Source: Gemmatimonadota bacterium
Lineage (GTDB): Bacteria; Latescibacterota; UBA2968
Length of the DNA: 64,000 nt
NCBI GenBank assembly: GCA_026705765.1
Contig: JAPPAB010000104.1
Location: 62,001-126,000, forward strand
Direction: 5' to 3'
Both the position numbers and the translations under genes were made by a program. Below, in pieces: positions 27,573 to 36,776 of the stretch (position 1 is the first letter of the stretch; each line of letters begins with the position of its first letter). The notes beneath the pieces are model-generated. The model made no database searches. It was not told the origin of the DNA and saw nothing but the letters and a program-made list of their open reading frames with translations.

Positions 27573-29540
27573 TCAAAAATACAAACTGTGTCCATGTCCG
27601 CGAAACCACAGCGCATCGATAATAAACGACACGCCAGCACCGGAAAAGTGCCCCACAACCAGACCGACAAAAAAGGGCTTTGCGCCGTTGTACAGCATCA
27701 AACCGCCAAAGCGAATCAAAAGTGTTTTAATCGCCCAGGCGGCAAAAAGCGACAACAGGGTCCATCGCACTTGTCCCACAGAAGCAATTGAAAACCCGAT
27801 AGGATGCAAGCGCCACCAAGCGAACCGATGGCGCAAATACGTCAGCAACACTGTCACAAGCGCACCAATACCCAAAAACGCAAAATGACCAAATTTGAGC
27901 GTCTCTGCCGCCTTAATTTTTGCCACAACCGTATCATAAGGCACCTGCCCCCCGCGGCGAAAGACCCACTCGCCAAAATTGTATGCACCCGAAGCATACG
28001 CCAGCTTGAGCGAAAAATAAAAAGACACGACCAGACTAATCCCCAGTGCCAATCCAACCGCGGTGAGATAAACGCCTCGCGGAAAACGACGCTCGCTGTG
28101 TACGCGCGCGGCATTCGCGCCAAAAGGCATAAATGTGGCGATGGGATCGCACGCCCACCCGTAAGACAGCCCCAGCCCTGTCATCGTTGAACCCGTCAAA
28201 TCTGCCGGACCAATGAGATGCATCGCATAAGCCTGCGGCACGAGAGGCCCCCGCACAAAAACCAGTCCGCCTTCAATGACAATGCGCGTCAGACCCAAAT
28301 AAAGCGTAATAACCGCAAAAAGAAGCAGCAAAGCCACGCCGGGGTGGATACCGATGCGCGTCAACCACAAAAAAATGTACACAACCCCGAGCGCAATCCC
28401 GATCAGCGCCGCGCGATATCCCATAATCTCATCGCCATCTGAAACGCCATCGTCTTGTCCCAACGCGGTTCGCCACACCCCGCGCAAATGTTCGCGCGCA
28501 ACCCAAATACTGCCCAGCACAATTGCCACAAACGCCCCAAATCCCTGCCACCCCAACGCCGCTGGACTAACCGAATAAACCTCTGATGTGCCAATGGTAA
28601 ACCCCGTGCGATTAAACAGCGCAATCTCAGCCATATTAAACAAATTGAAAAACCACACACTGAAAATCACATCCACATTGACAAAATACGTAATCCCCAC
28701 CAGAGGCAACGAGAAATTTGTCGAAATACCCGGCCAAACCTGCCCGCCCGGAATACTCAATCGAATAGCGGGAATACTCGGCCATGCCTCAAAAAAATAA
28801 CCCGGCACATTCCACGCAATTTTGCCTGCGGCAATGGCAAAACCGGTCCAGAACAATCGGCTACGCATAAATTTTGGCAAAATCCGACCATCTTCGGCGC
28901 CATCCATCATCGCCAGCGGCACATCAACCAGAGGAAAATTCAGCCGCTCTTTATCTACCCACTGCTTGCGAAATACTGCAATGAGACAAGTGCAAAGCAT
29001 CAGTGTTGCGACAATCACCGATCCCCACCAGAACAGCGGCATGATCCACACTTCCCACGGGATCTTCGCGCCCGGCGGCAATCCCTCAAAAAACCACGCC
29101 ACTGCGCGCCCCCCTCCCGGCACAACCCACAGGGGCACATGGTCGTGTATAAATTCGCCCCAACCATTTTCAGTTGTCGCAAAATAAAAGGGCGAAGCTG
29201 ACACGGAAATCACATAACCGGTCACCCCATAAGTCGGCACCGATACCGCCGCCAAAAGCATCGTATAAACCACGCCTAATTCATCCCCTGTCAATCCCCC
29301 CTCGCGCTTCACTCCCTTCAAAACCGGGTTCAAGACCACAACCACAAAAATGAACAACGCCGCCAACCCCAGCGGAAAATAATTGGTCGTCAACAGCGTA
29401 GATCGCACAATCCACTCGGAAAATGGCGCCAGCAGATTCACCGCAACAACGACCAGAACCCCAACCATCAATGCTTTTGGCGTCACGACCTGCCGCTGAC
29501 GGCTAACCTCTATTTCTCGGGAAAAGTCTCTCGTAGCCAC
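27573..29540 (-). CDS. large polytopic membrane protein, DUF6785/DUF6784 type (OPT-like)
   Basis: 655 residues, GTG start at 29540, with about 14-16 hydrophobic helices from residue 25 to the end. Helix pairs include ALMVGVLVVVAVNLLAPF and ALFIFVVVVLNPVLKG, and later GFGAFVAIVLGSIWVAREH and LIGIALGVVYIFLWLTRIG. The block LTRIVIEGGLVFVRGPLVPQ is characteristic of the DUF6785/OPT-like proteins of Planctomycetes, Lentisphaerae and Latescibacteria-like genomes, usually beside sulfatases or heparinases. A transport role for oligosaccharide or peptide products is likely but unproven. It sits 12 bp from the downstream sulfatase-like gene and is likely co-transcribed with it. Confidence 0.75.
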   Translation of the reverse strand: MATRDFSREIEVSRQRQVVTPKALMVGVLVVVAVNLLAPFSEWIVRSTLLTTNYFPLGLAALFIFVVVVLNPVLKGVKREGGLTGDELGVVYTMLLAAVSVPTYGVTGYVISVSASPFYFATTENGWGEFIHDHVPLWVVPGGGRAVAWFFEGLPPGAKIPWEVWIMPLFWWGSVIVATLMLCTCLIAVFRKQWVDKERLNFPLVDVPLAMMDGAEDGRILPKFMRSRLFWTGFAIAAGKIAWNVPGYFFEAWPSIPAIRLSIPGGQVWPGISTNFSLPLVGITYFVNVDVIFSVWFFNLFNMAEIALFNRTGFTIGTSEVYSVSPAALGWQGFGAFVAIVLGSIWVAREHLRGVWRTALGQDDGVSDGDEIMGYRAALIGIALGVVYIFLWLTRIGIHPGVALLLLFAVITLYLGLTRIVIEGGLVFVRGPLVPQAYAMHLIGPADLTGSTMTGLGLSYGWACDPIATFMPFGANAARVHSERRFPRGVYLTAVGLALGISLVVSFYFSLKLAYASGAYNFGEWVFRRGGQVPYDTVVAKIKAAETLKFGHFAFLGIGALVTVLLTYLRHRFAWWRLHPIGFSIASVGQVRWTLLSLFAAWAIKTLLIRFGGLMLYNGAKPFFVGLVVGHFSGAGVSFIIDALWFRGHGHSLYF

Positions 29541-29678
29541 TGGTGCATTTCTCTGGACAAATTCAATAAAATTGTTTCACTTCAATCCCAAAAATCCGAA
29601 ACCCTTAATATAAAAACGAGTCTAATCCCATACCCCATTGTTGCGTTTCACAACCTACAGCTTATAGGGAGACTTGCC

Positions 29679-30515
29679 ATGATCTCGCGCCAACTTTTTA
29701 TATGTTTTCTTGCCGCATTATTCACACTCCCGATCAATGCCGCGGAAAAACGCGAAGAAATCGTCGAATACACCCTTGATTTTGCCCCTGGAAAAATGCT
29801 CTCTGTACACGCCCGCAATGGCGGAATCACGCTTAAAACCTGGACGAGCGATCAGGTCTTTGTCCGCACTGTAAAAAAGGCAAAAGCGAGCGATGAAGAA
29901 GGCGCCGAAGAACTCCTCGAAACCACCACCATCGAAATCGAAGAAACAGACAGCGGTATCGAGATTCGCACCAAACGCCCCGACAACAAGTGGAACCTAT
30001 TTAAGGACTGGAATATAAGCGTAAACTATACAATCACAGTCCCCCAAAACGTGCGCCTGGACCTCGAGACAGTCAACGGAAGTATCTCTGTTCCCCCAAC
30101 CACGGGCAATGTAAAAAGCGAAACCGTGAATGGCAGCATCAAAATCAATGGCACGCGAGGCGCAATCGATGTTGAAACTGTGAACGGCAAAATCAATCTC
30201 ACTGAGATTATCGGTGGTATAAAAGCCGAAACCGTGAACGGCAGCATTGAAATCGCAATTGCCGAGCAAATACAGGACGACATTCGTGCAGAAACTGTAA
30301 ACGGCGGGTTGAAACTGTCCCTTCCCTCAGACTTTCAAGGTCACATTCAAGCCAAAAGTACGATAGGCCATATTGATACAGAATTTCCAATTGAAGTCAA
30401 AGGGCGCGTTGGCGGGCGCATTAGCAAGTCTCTCCGTGGCAACCTCAATGGCGGAAATGGTCCGAACATAAAACTCCAAACCCTCAACGGAGGCATCGAC
30501 ATCAAACAGTTATAG
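29679..30515 (+). CDS. DUF4097-type secreted beta-repeat protein
   Basis: 278 residues; GGGAGA before the ATG. A signal peptide ends near TLPINAAEK. The mature part is built from a repeated strand unit of about 18-20 residues centred on ETVNGSI or close variants (LETVNGSISV, SETVNGSIKI, VETVNGKINL, AETVNGSIEI, AETVNGGLKL, LQTLNGGIDI), each a rung of a parallel beta-structure. This is the pattern of DUF4097 'putative adhesin' proteins. It is divergently placed from the DUF6785 gene (138 bp apart) and converges with the heparinase-like gene, the stops being two bases apart. Confidence 0.8.
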   Translation: MISRQLFICFLAALFTLPINAAEKREEIVEYTLDFAPGKMLSVHARNGGITLKTWTSDQVFVRTVKKAKASDEEGAEELLETTTIEIEETDSGIEIRTKRPDNKWNLFKDWNISVNYTITVPQNVRLDLETVNGSISVPPTTGNVKSETVNGSIKINGTRGAIDVETVNGKINLTEIIGGIKAETVNGSIEIAIAEQIQDDIRAETVNGGLKLSLPSDFQGHIQAKSTIGHIDTEFPIEVKGRVGGRISKSLRGNLNGGNGPNIKLQTLNGGIDIKQL

Positions 30516-30517
30516 AC

Positions 30518-32707
30518 TTACACGATCTGCCCTTCCCGAAGTTCTTGCCCATATACCCGCACTGTTTGTCCATTTGCGAGAGCTATTTTACTCACAAATC
30601 CATCGACCAACTCCATCGCGCCAGCTTCGGCATCGGTTTCTCCATCAGCAACGCGTATCCACCCTTCGCCAGCTTCTGATTGCACAAAATAAATCTCCCT
30701 GCCATCGCGCAACGCAATCCGCCCTGCAATCGCAACCCGCCCATTGTCCCCCACCGCGGGAATGTATTCCACATGTGCTACAGGAGATCCTTCCCCCACT
30801 TTCACGGGATATAAAATGTATGACATCAGCGTGGGACCATCGCCTTCTGCTTTGAAAATTGCCGTTGGTATCGGTTCGCACTGATAGGGTCCCCCCCGGG
30901 GAATCCACCCCTGTACAGTCGGTTCTTCCTGTCCACTTACAATCCGCACATCTATCGGCTTTGTCGAAATGGCATAAATGCTCAGATTGCCCTCTCCCCC
31001 ACTGTTTCTCGTCATAACACCGCGCCCATTCTCCAGCACCTCGGCATCATCCGCATCCAGATGAAACATCGCTTCATACGTGTGAGACGCCTCATCCGAG
31101 GGCATGAGAATATCTGTCACAATCCAGAACTCGGGTTTCACAAACAAAATTGACCGCGTATGTGTAACCGTCTGATCCCTCTCAGGTCCATATCCCAAAT
31201 CGTAACTCGCCGACGCATAATCGCATTTCTCATTTGAAATCCACGTATGCGGAAGCGGCTCGGACACCACGTAATCCTCTCTTGACTTCCCGCGCTGATT
31301 CTGCTCCATCCCATCCACCATCACCGTATTGTGCGCGCGGGTTGACAGCACATAAGTGCGCCACTGCGACGAATCATAAGGATAATTCCCCGGATCCACC
31401 ACATGCACGCGACCGTGTGCGTACAGCATGATATTCAGCTTATCTTCGTGCTGATGTCCATAGCCAAACGGACCGCCGTCGAAAAAGAGATAGAGATCAT
31501 CCGGTTCCCAGCCCGAACGCATGACAAAATGCCCCGCATAGGGAAAAGCGCAAGACAGAGTTTGTGGCTTTGTTCCCTCCATACGTCCGCAACCCGCCCA
31601 TTGAAAATCCGTCCGTTCTGGAAAAAACCTGAACCCGCCCTGCATATAGGGCGCAATATCCGTCTGACCGCCGTCATTGAGCGCGGGCAATCGCAAATTG
31701 GGCATAGCCAAATACAGATTGTAGTGATACATCCGCTCCAATTTTGCGACATAATCCTCCGGTAGAGACAAATCATTCAACCGCGCAATCGCGAGCGCCA
31801 TCACAAAATTTCGCAAACTCACCTGATGATACCCACTCGACAACTCAATCTGCGCGCCATCGGGATAAACCTGCTCATCCAATTCCTCATACAGCGACTG
31901 CATGGCAATCTCGCGCCAGCTTGCGGCTTCTTTGAACTCGGGAAACAATGCCCCAACGTGATATTGCCCATTGGCCTGCATCGTCTGCCAGTTGCCACCG
32001 CGCGGCCATAGCGTGAGATGCCGCGCGTGTTCGACCATACTCTTCACCATCAAACACACATCGTCATCAGCAAATGTTTCGGACGAAAGAAAATAGTAAA
32101 ACGCCGCAGGCCATGTCTGCCCCATCCGAATCCCACACTCAATCGTGCGCCAGCAATTCGTGTGAGCCGTACCCATCTCTGCATCGTCTTTCCAGGTATT
32201 GCCATCCTCACCCACTGGCATCAGCACATGTTCAATCCAGTGCCGCATCTGCCGCCTGAATGCCCTGGCATATTTTTCATCGCCCGTTTTCCAATACGCC
32301 TGCCCCAGCGTGACCCAAAACGGATGGCGCGACAACTGCCACGTCCATTCCCGGTAATTGATCGGATCCAATTCCCAATTGATCACATCTCCAAATGCCT
32401 CTTCCACATCGCAACTCATCAGCGTATTTGCCACAATGTGGTCGGCCTTTTCGAGATCGACATCCCTGATTGCGCGATCTCCCACGCGCACCAGTTCGAC
32501 CTCGGCATCCCGATCTTGTGGCTCTGACCGATTTCGCCAATCCGAAAACCATCGCGGATATTCCCGCGTGCGAACGTGTTCTGCAAACGCACGCCGAGCA
32601 CCTGTCCAATCTCGCGCCTCTACCGCCCTTTTTACAGCCCTCATATCCCCACGCGACAAATCGAGCGCTTCAAAAAACGCTTCATCACTCAACCGCGGTC
32701 CAATCAT
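30518..32707 (-). CDS. heparinase II/III-like polysaccharide lyase
   Basis: 729 residues from ATG 32707 (GGAGG upstream). The N-terminal half is alpha-helical with Trp/His-rich segments of an alpha/alpha toroid (YREWTWQLSRHPFWVTLGQAY, MVEHARHLTLWPRGGNWQ, YHVGALFPEF). The C-terminal half is beta-rich and carries the Heparinase II/III signature FGYGHQHEDKLNIMLYAHGR with VVDPGNYPYD, then HNTVMVDGMEQNQRGK. These enzymes cleave uronate-containing glycans by beta-elimination. No signal peptide is visible, unusual for a family that is often periplasmic. It is encoded opposite to PhyH (32886) and separated by 178 bp. Confidence 0.9.
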   Translation of the reverse strand: MIGPRLSDEAFFEALDLSRGDMRAVKRAVEARDWTGARRAFAEHVRTREYPRWFSDWRNRSEPQDRDAEVELVRVGDRAIRDVDLEKADHIVANTLMSCDVEEAFGDVINWELDPINYREWTWQLSRHPFWVTLGQAYWKTGDEKYARAFRRQMRHWIEHVLMPVGEDGNTWKDDAEMGTAHTNCWRTIECGIRMGQTWPAAFYYFLSSETFADDDVCLMVKSMVEHARHLTLWPRGGNWQTMQANGQYHVGALFPEFKEAASWREIAMQSLYEELDEQVYPDGAQIELSSGYHQVSLRNFVMALAIARLNDLSLPEDYVAKLERMYHYNLYLAMPNLRLPALNDGGQTDIAPYMQGGFRFFPERTDFQWAGCGRMEGTKPQTLSCAFPYAGHFVMRSGWEPDDLYLFFDGGPFGYGHQHEDKLNIMLYAHGRVHVVDPGNYPYDSSQWRTYVLSTRAHNTVMVDGMEQNQRGKSREDYVVSEPLPHTWISNEKCDYASASYDLGYGPERDQTVTHTRSILFVKPEFWIVTDILMPSDEASHTYEAMFHLDADDAEVLENGRGVMTRNSGGEGNLSIYAISTKPIDVRIVSGQEEPTVQGWIPRGGPYQCEPIPTAIFKAEGDGPTLMSYILYPVKVGEGSPVAHVEYIPAVGDNGRVAIAGRIALRDGREIYFVQSEAGEGWIRVADGETDAEAGAMELVDGFVSKIALANGQTVRVYGQELREGQIV

Positions 32708-32806
32708 GTCTTCCTCCATTTCAATCGCTTGCTTCCAAAATACGCTATATTCTCCCTTAAAATATCACAATGACACTGACCTGCCACTGTTTTCTGCTTC
32801 GTCTAT

Positions 32807-32833
32807 AGCGCAATACCCCCGCGCTTTTTTTTT
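32807..32833 (+). terminator. terminator-like hairpin with T9 tract before the PhyH gene
   Basis: AGCGC (32807-32811) and GCGCT (32821-32825) enclose a 9-base loop and are followed by nine T residues (32825-32833). It reads on the + strand but has no + gene upstream for several kilobases, and it lies only 53 bp before the PhyH start, so it may attenuate the leader of that gene. The 5-bp stem is short. Confidence 0.4.
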
Positions 32834-32885
32834 GTATTTGTCGCGCGACACACCTATATTGCGCCACACATGAAAGGAGGCGATC

Positions 32886-33683
32886 ATGTTTTGCGACACC
32901 GAGAAACGACAGTACAGGAAGCAAGGGTTTTTTATTGTCAATGACGCCGTCAATCCCGATATGCTAAAACCCTTGTTAGAGGCTGCGATTCGCGCTAAAC
33001 AAAAGGTGCGTTCAGGCGAAGTGGATTTGTACACACACCGCTCAGAAGACGGAGAACCCTGGGCAATACGCGGGTTATTTGCCCCCGAGATGAACGAACC
33101 GCTTTTTGCCGAATATCTGATATCAGAACCCATCATGAAATACACGCGCGCTTTCCTGGGCACGCAATTGCAATTGGGAGGCGCCCTCATCTTCACAAAT
33201 CCCTATGAAGCGGATTACGGTTTTGGCTGGCACCGGGATTTTGGGAGTAAAGAACGCGACGGATCGTATCAGGTGGAAATGGAAATCTTAAATCGGCCCC
33301 AAAGAGGTTTGAGGTGGCATCTCGCCCTGGTAGATGATTATTGCTTGCAAATTGTACCCGGCAGCCACAAAAGATACCGCACCGCCCACGAGCGCAGGTG
33401 CTTGTTAGAAGAACGCCACGACGATATCCCGGGACAATATGCCGTACCTCTCAAAGCCGGGCAAACCGTGTTTTGGACTGGCAATTTAATTCACCGCGGA
33501 GTAATGAAAAAGGATGTGGAGCGATTGACCCTGTCCGGAAGCTGGAGTATGCACTCAAAGGATAGCAAACCCTCCGAGGTGGACCCGCGTCTGAAGTGGA
33601 TGCTCGCAGATAATGTGCGCGAATTTTTGCCAAAAGAGATGCGCCCATTGTACGATCGGTGGCGGGTATTGCAAAAGGGATAA
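32886..33683 (+). CDS. phytanoyl-CoA dioxygenase (PhyH)-like protein
   Basis: 265 residues; GAAAGGAGG precedes the ATG. Iron-binding FGWHRDFG gives the HxD pair, LQIVPGSHKRYRTAHE is the usual strand-turn, TVFWTGNLIHRGVMKK supplies the distal His and RLTLSGSW the co-substrate Arg region. This is a compact PhyH enzyme in the same direction as, and 18 bp from, an enolase-superfamily gene. That gene is followed by creatininase-family and FAH-family genes, so PhyH may start an oxidative breakdown pathway of an unknown small molecule. Confidence 0.85.
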   Translation: MFCDTEKRQYRKQGFFIVNDAVNPDMLKPLLEAAIRAKQKVRSGEVDLYTHRSEDGEPWAIRGLFAPEMNEPLFAEYLISEPIMKYTRAFLGTQLQLGGALIFTNPYEADYGFGWHRDFGSKERDGSYQVEMEILNRPQRGLRWHLALVDDYCLQIVPGSHKRYRTAHERRCLLEERHDDIPGQYAVPLKAGQTVFWTGNLIHRGVMKKDVERLTLSGSWSMHSKDSKPSEVDPRLKWMLADNVREFLPKEMRPLYDRWRVLQKG

Positions 33684-33701
33684 GGTCGTAAAAGGTGATA
33701 T

Positions 33702-34814
33702 ATGAAAATTACCCATATTGAAGCCATTCATTTGCGACTGCCAGAAATTGTAGAAGCGGCCGATGGGACTCAGGACTGCCTGATCGTGCGGGTACATACC
33801 GATGCGGACATAACGGGATTGGGTGAAGTCGTATCGTGTTCCTATGTAGCCAAAGCCGTAATTGAAGCACCGCGCTCTGCGCCATTTCGCCATGGCCTAT
33901 CAGCGATAGTAACCGGCATGGACGCGCTGGATTTTGACGCAATTCACAACGCCATGATCGAAGGCGTATCATGGTATGGTCCAGGCGGCGTGGCGCGACA
34001 GGCTATGAGTGGCATTGACATGGCACTGTGGGATATTCGGGGCAAAGCCGAAGGCAAACCCGTGCGCAAGCTATTGCGAGAAGATGCTGCAGATGCAGTG
34101 CCCGCTTATGCGAGCGTCCTGTGGCCCGAGCGTCCGGAATTAGTACAAGAATCAGCAGAGGCATTTCTATCGCAAGGCTACCAGTCTGTAAAATACGGCT
34201 GGGCGCCAATGGGACCAGATGCAGATTTAGACGAGGCATTGGTCGCAGCGGCACGAGAGGCTTTGGGACCAGATGTAAATTTGATGGTAGATGCCGGTCG
34301 CGCGTGGGATGCGGAAACCGCGTTGGAGCGCGTGGCGCGATTTGAAAAATACAATGTATTCTGGCTCGAGGAGCCATTGCATCCATTTGACGTGCAGGGA
34401 TATGGCGAACTCTCAACTCAGTCATCCATCCCAATTGCAGGAGGCGAAGCAATGACTCTGGTAAGCGAATACGCCGACTTGCTACACAATGGCAAACTCC
34501 ACTTTGTACAACCCGACCTGGGACGCGTAGGCGGAATTACCGGCGGTCTGGCAATTGAAAAATTAGCAAAAGAAACGGGAGCGCGTGCCGTGCCGCACGC
34601 ATTTGGCACCGGGGTCTTGTTGGCAGCCTCTGCCCAATGGGCAGCAGCGAGCGAACAACCGCTGACAGAATACACGCGAGCACCATCTCCCCTGGCACAA
34701 AAACTGGCACAACACGAGATGACATTTCGAAATGGTGTGTTACATCTGACAGATCAACCCGGACTGGGCGTGGATCTGGACGAAGATGTGGTGACGAAGT
34801 TCCTGGTGAAGTAG
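33702..34814 (+). CDS. mandelate racemase/muconate lactonizing enzyme family protein
   Basis: 370 residues of the enolase superfamily. The N-terminal capping domain covers about residues 1-130. The barrel then shows the catalytic Lys strand YQSVKYGW, the metal ligands MVDAGRAWD (Asp), FWLEEPL (Glu) and IAGGEAM (Glu), and the His strand VPHAFGTG near residue 295. The reaction is abstraction of a proton next to a carboxylate, as in dehydration or racemisation of acid sugars. It sits between PhyH and creatininase genes in a same-strand run of five. Confidence 0.88.
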   Translation: MKITHIEAIHLRLPEIVEAADGTQDCLIVRVHTDADITGLGEVVSCSYVAKAVIEAPRSAPFRHGLSAIVTGMDALDFDAIHNAMIEGVSWYGPGGVARQAMSGIDMALWDIRGKAEGKPVRKLLREDAADAVPAYASVLWPERPELVQESAEAFLSQGYQSVKYGWAPMGPDADLDEALVAAAREALGPDVNLMVDAGRAWDAETALERVARFEKYNVFWLEEPLHPFDVQGYGELSTQSSIPIAGGEAMTLVSEYADLLHNGKLHFVQPDLGRVGGITGGLAIEKLAKETGARAVPHAFGTGVLLAASAQWAAASEQPLTEYTRAPSPLAQKLAQHEMTFRNGVLHLTDQPGLGVDLDEDVVTKFLVK

Positions 34815-34844
34815 TTGTAATTGACCACTTAGAAAGGTGAAAAA

Positions 34845-35708
34845 ATGGCCTCTGTAAAAGATATCTACAAATTTGACGAACTGACCTGGCCCGAAGTAAA
34901 CGAAGCGGTGGAAATGGGAAAAATTCCGATTATCCCAACCGGCGCAGTCGAACAACACGGGCATCACTTGCCCTTGAAAGTCGATCATCTATGTGCCAAT
35001 GCCGTGGCGACCGAAGGCGCGCGCTTAAAGCCGGAATACAGCCTGGTGCTACCCCCTGTGAGTTATGGTTATGTACACCACGTCATGGATTTTCCCGGCT
35101 CGCTGAATATACACTACGAACACTTCATTCAGTACCTGCTGGACATCTGCAAAAGCCTTGCCTATCACGGCTTCAAAAAAATGATCCTCGTCAACGGACA
35201 CGGTTCTAACCACAACTTAGTCGAAATGGTCGCCCGGCGCACAATCGTAGAAACAGATGCGAGTTGCGCCTTCTGCTCGTGGTGGCAATTGCTCAAAGTC
35301 GATCCGGACTTTGACAAAGAATGGCGAGAGAGCGTATTTCCCGGCGGATGTTCGCATGCGGGCGAATTGGAAACATCCATGTTACTCCATTTGTCTCCAG
35401 AAAGCGTGCGCAAGGATAAAATCAAGAGCGAAATCGCCAGAACCAATAAACGGGGATCCAAATTTGTCTGGACCGATTTATTCAGCAGAGGACCTGTGGG
35501 CATCATTGAATGGACGAGTCAATATACGGATTCGGGCGTGATGGGCGAGGCGGAAAAAGCAACCGCAGAAAAGGGCAAAATTGTCTTTGAAGAGGCGAGC
35601 AAAAATCTGGCGCAATTCGTCGAAGAATATTATCATCAAAAAATAGAAACCCCTACGCAAAAGCAGGCACAAGAACCGACATTTCCATTGTCATTTACCA
35701 GTCATTGA
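34845..35708 (+). CDS. creatininase-family amidohydrolase
   Basis: 287 residues. The family zinc-binding blocks are present: IIPTGAVEQHGHHLPLKVDH (Glu, His and Asp ligands), NGHGSN (His) and GGCSHAGELETSMLL (Glu/His). Creatininase relatives open cyclic amides or hydrolyse small amides; this type is often found in uncharacterised catabolic clusters. The two ends lie 30 and 21 bp from their neighbours, so the gene is likely in one transcript with the enolase-superfamily and FAH-family genes. Confidence 0.9.
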   Translation: MASVKDIYKFDELTWPEVNEAVEMGKIPIIPTGAVEQHGHHLPLKVDHLCANAVATEGARLKPEYSLVLPPVSYGYVHHVMDFPGSLNIHYEHFIQYLLDICKSLAYHGFKKMILVNGHGSNHNLVEMVARRTIVETDASCAFCSWWQLLKVDPDFDKEWRESVFPGGCSHAGELETSMLLHLSPESVRKDKIKSEIARTNKRGSKFVWTDLFSRGPVGIIEWTSQYTDSGVMGEAEKATAEKGKIVFEEASKNLAQFVEEYYHQKIETPTQKQAQEPTFPLSFTSH

Positions 35709-35729
35709 TCACTCGCACAAGGAGAAAAT

Positions 35730-36692
35730 ATGAAACTCGCGACTTATTCAGTCGGCGGTGCAGAATCCATTGGCGCAGTCGTTGCAGATGATTCGATTAT
35801 CGTCGATCTCGCAGCAGCAGACAGAGCGTTAGCCCAATCAGAAAACCCTCCCTTTTTCACGGATATGCTGACCCTTCTCGAAGCCGGATCAGAAGGACGG
35901 TCTGCGGCACAACAGGCGGCGGCTGATGCCGAAAAGCGTTTGAATGGCAAACCAGATGGCGAGACCAGTTTCGCCATCAGCGACGTCAAGTTGAGCGCAC
36001 CAATGCCCAATCCGCGCAAATTATTCTGCCTGGCGGGCAATTATCAGGATCATATTGAAGAAAGCGGCACGACCAAGATGCAAATTCAGGACAAGGAAAC
36101 CCCGCGCGTATTTATGAAGCCTCCAACATCGACAGTAATCGGACCGGGCGATCAAATTTTGATCCCCCCCATCGCAAGAGGCGTAGATTGGGAAGGCGAA
36201 TTGGCCGTCGTAATAGGCCGAGAAGCAAAAGGCGTACAGGCAGAAGACGCGCTGGATTATGTCGCGGGTTATACGGTCATGAACGATGTCTCCGAGCGCA
36301 TGTTAGAAATTAAAAAGCGCACGGATAGCCGACCAAGAGATGAATGGTTCGACTGGTTAAACGGCAAATGGCTGGACACCTTTGCACCGCAAGGACCGTG
36401 GATCGTAACATCTGACGAGATCACAGACCCACACACCCTCGACATCAGCACGTATGTGAATGGCGACCGCAAACAGCACAATAACACGGGACAAATGTTG
36501 TATCCCGTAGATAAAATTATCGAATACATCTCGGCAATTATCACCCTCGAACCGGGCGATCTGATCAGCACAGGCACAATTTCGGGCGTGGGCGATACAA
36601 CGGGAACCTATATGCAACCAGGCGACACTGTGGAAATTGAAATCTCGGGCATCGGCAGATTGGTAAATACGGTAGCTGCGAGTGAGAAATAG
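35730..36692 (+). CDS. fumarylacetoacetate hydrolase (FAH)-family protein
   Basis: 320 residues; AAGGAG precedes the ATG. Features: LFCLAGNYQDHIEES (substrate and metal block), FMKPPTSTVIGPGD, VDWEGELAVVIGRE (two metal-binding Glu), YTVMNDVSERMLEIKKR, DLISTGTISGVGDT and a C-terminal IEISGIGRLVNTV. The region EIKKRTDSRPRDEWFDWL lengthens the loop seen in most members. FAH-family enzymes cleave or hydrate 2-keto acids (2-keto-3-deoxy acid hydrolase, 5-oxopent-3-ene tricarboxylate decarboxylase). It probably follows the enolase-superfamily enzyme in the same pathway. Confidence 0.9.
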   Translation: MKLATYSVGGAESIGAVVADDSIIVDLAAADRALAQSENPPFFTDMLTLLEAGSEGRSAAQQAAADAEKRLNGKPDGETSFAISDVKLSAPMPNPRKLFCLAGNYQDHIEESGTTKMQIQDKETPRVFMKPPTSTVIGPGDQILIPPIARGVDWEGELAVVIGREAKGVQAEDALDYVAGYTVMNDVSERMLEIKKRTDSRPRDEWFDWLNGKWLDTFAPQGPWIVTSDEITDPHTLDISTYVNGDRKQHNNTGQMLYPVDKIIEYISAIITLEPGDLISTGTISGVGDTTGTYMQPGDTVEIEISGIGRLVNTVAASEK

Positions 36693-36776
36693 CTGTCTCA
36701 CGCTTGATCCGCAAAATAATGGCAGGCACGGGCAACCGCTGCCTGCCTTCTGTGTACTGGTAAAAAGGACTCAAAC

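Noticed and set aside
26743-27888. Long + strand open frame of 381 codons
   Set aside because: It is antisense to the sulfatase-like and membrane-protein genes, its protein is basic and rich in His, Pro and Ile without family features, and no ribosome site is seen.
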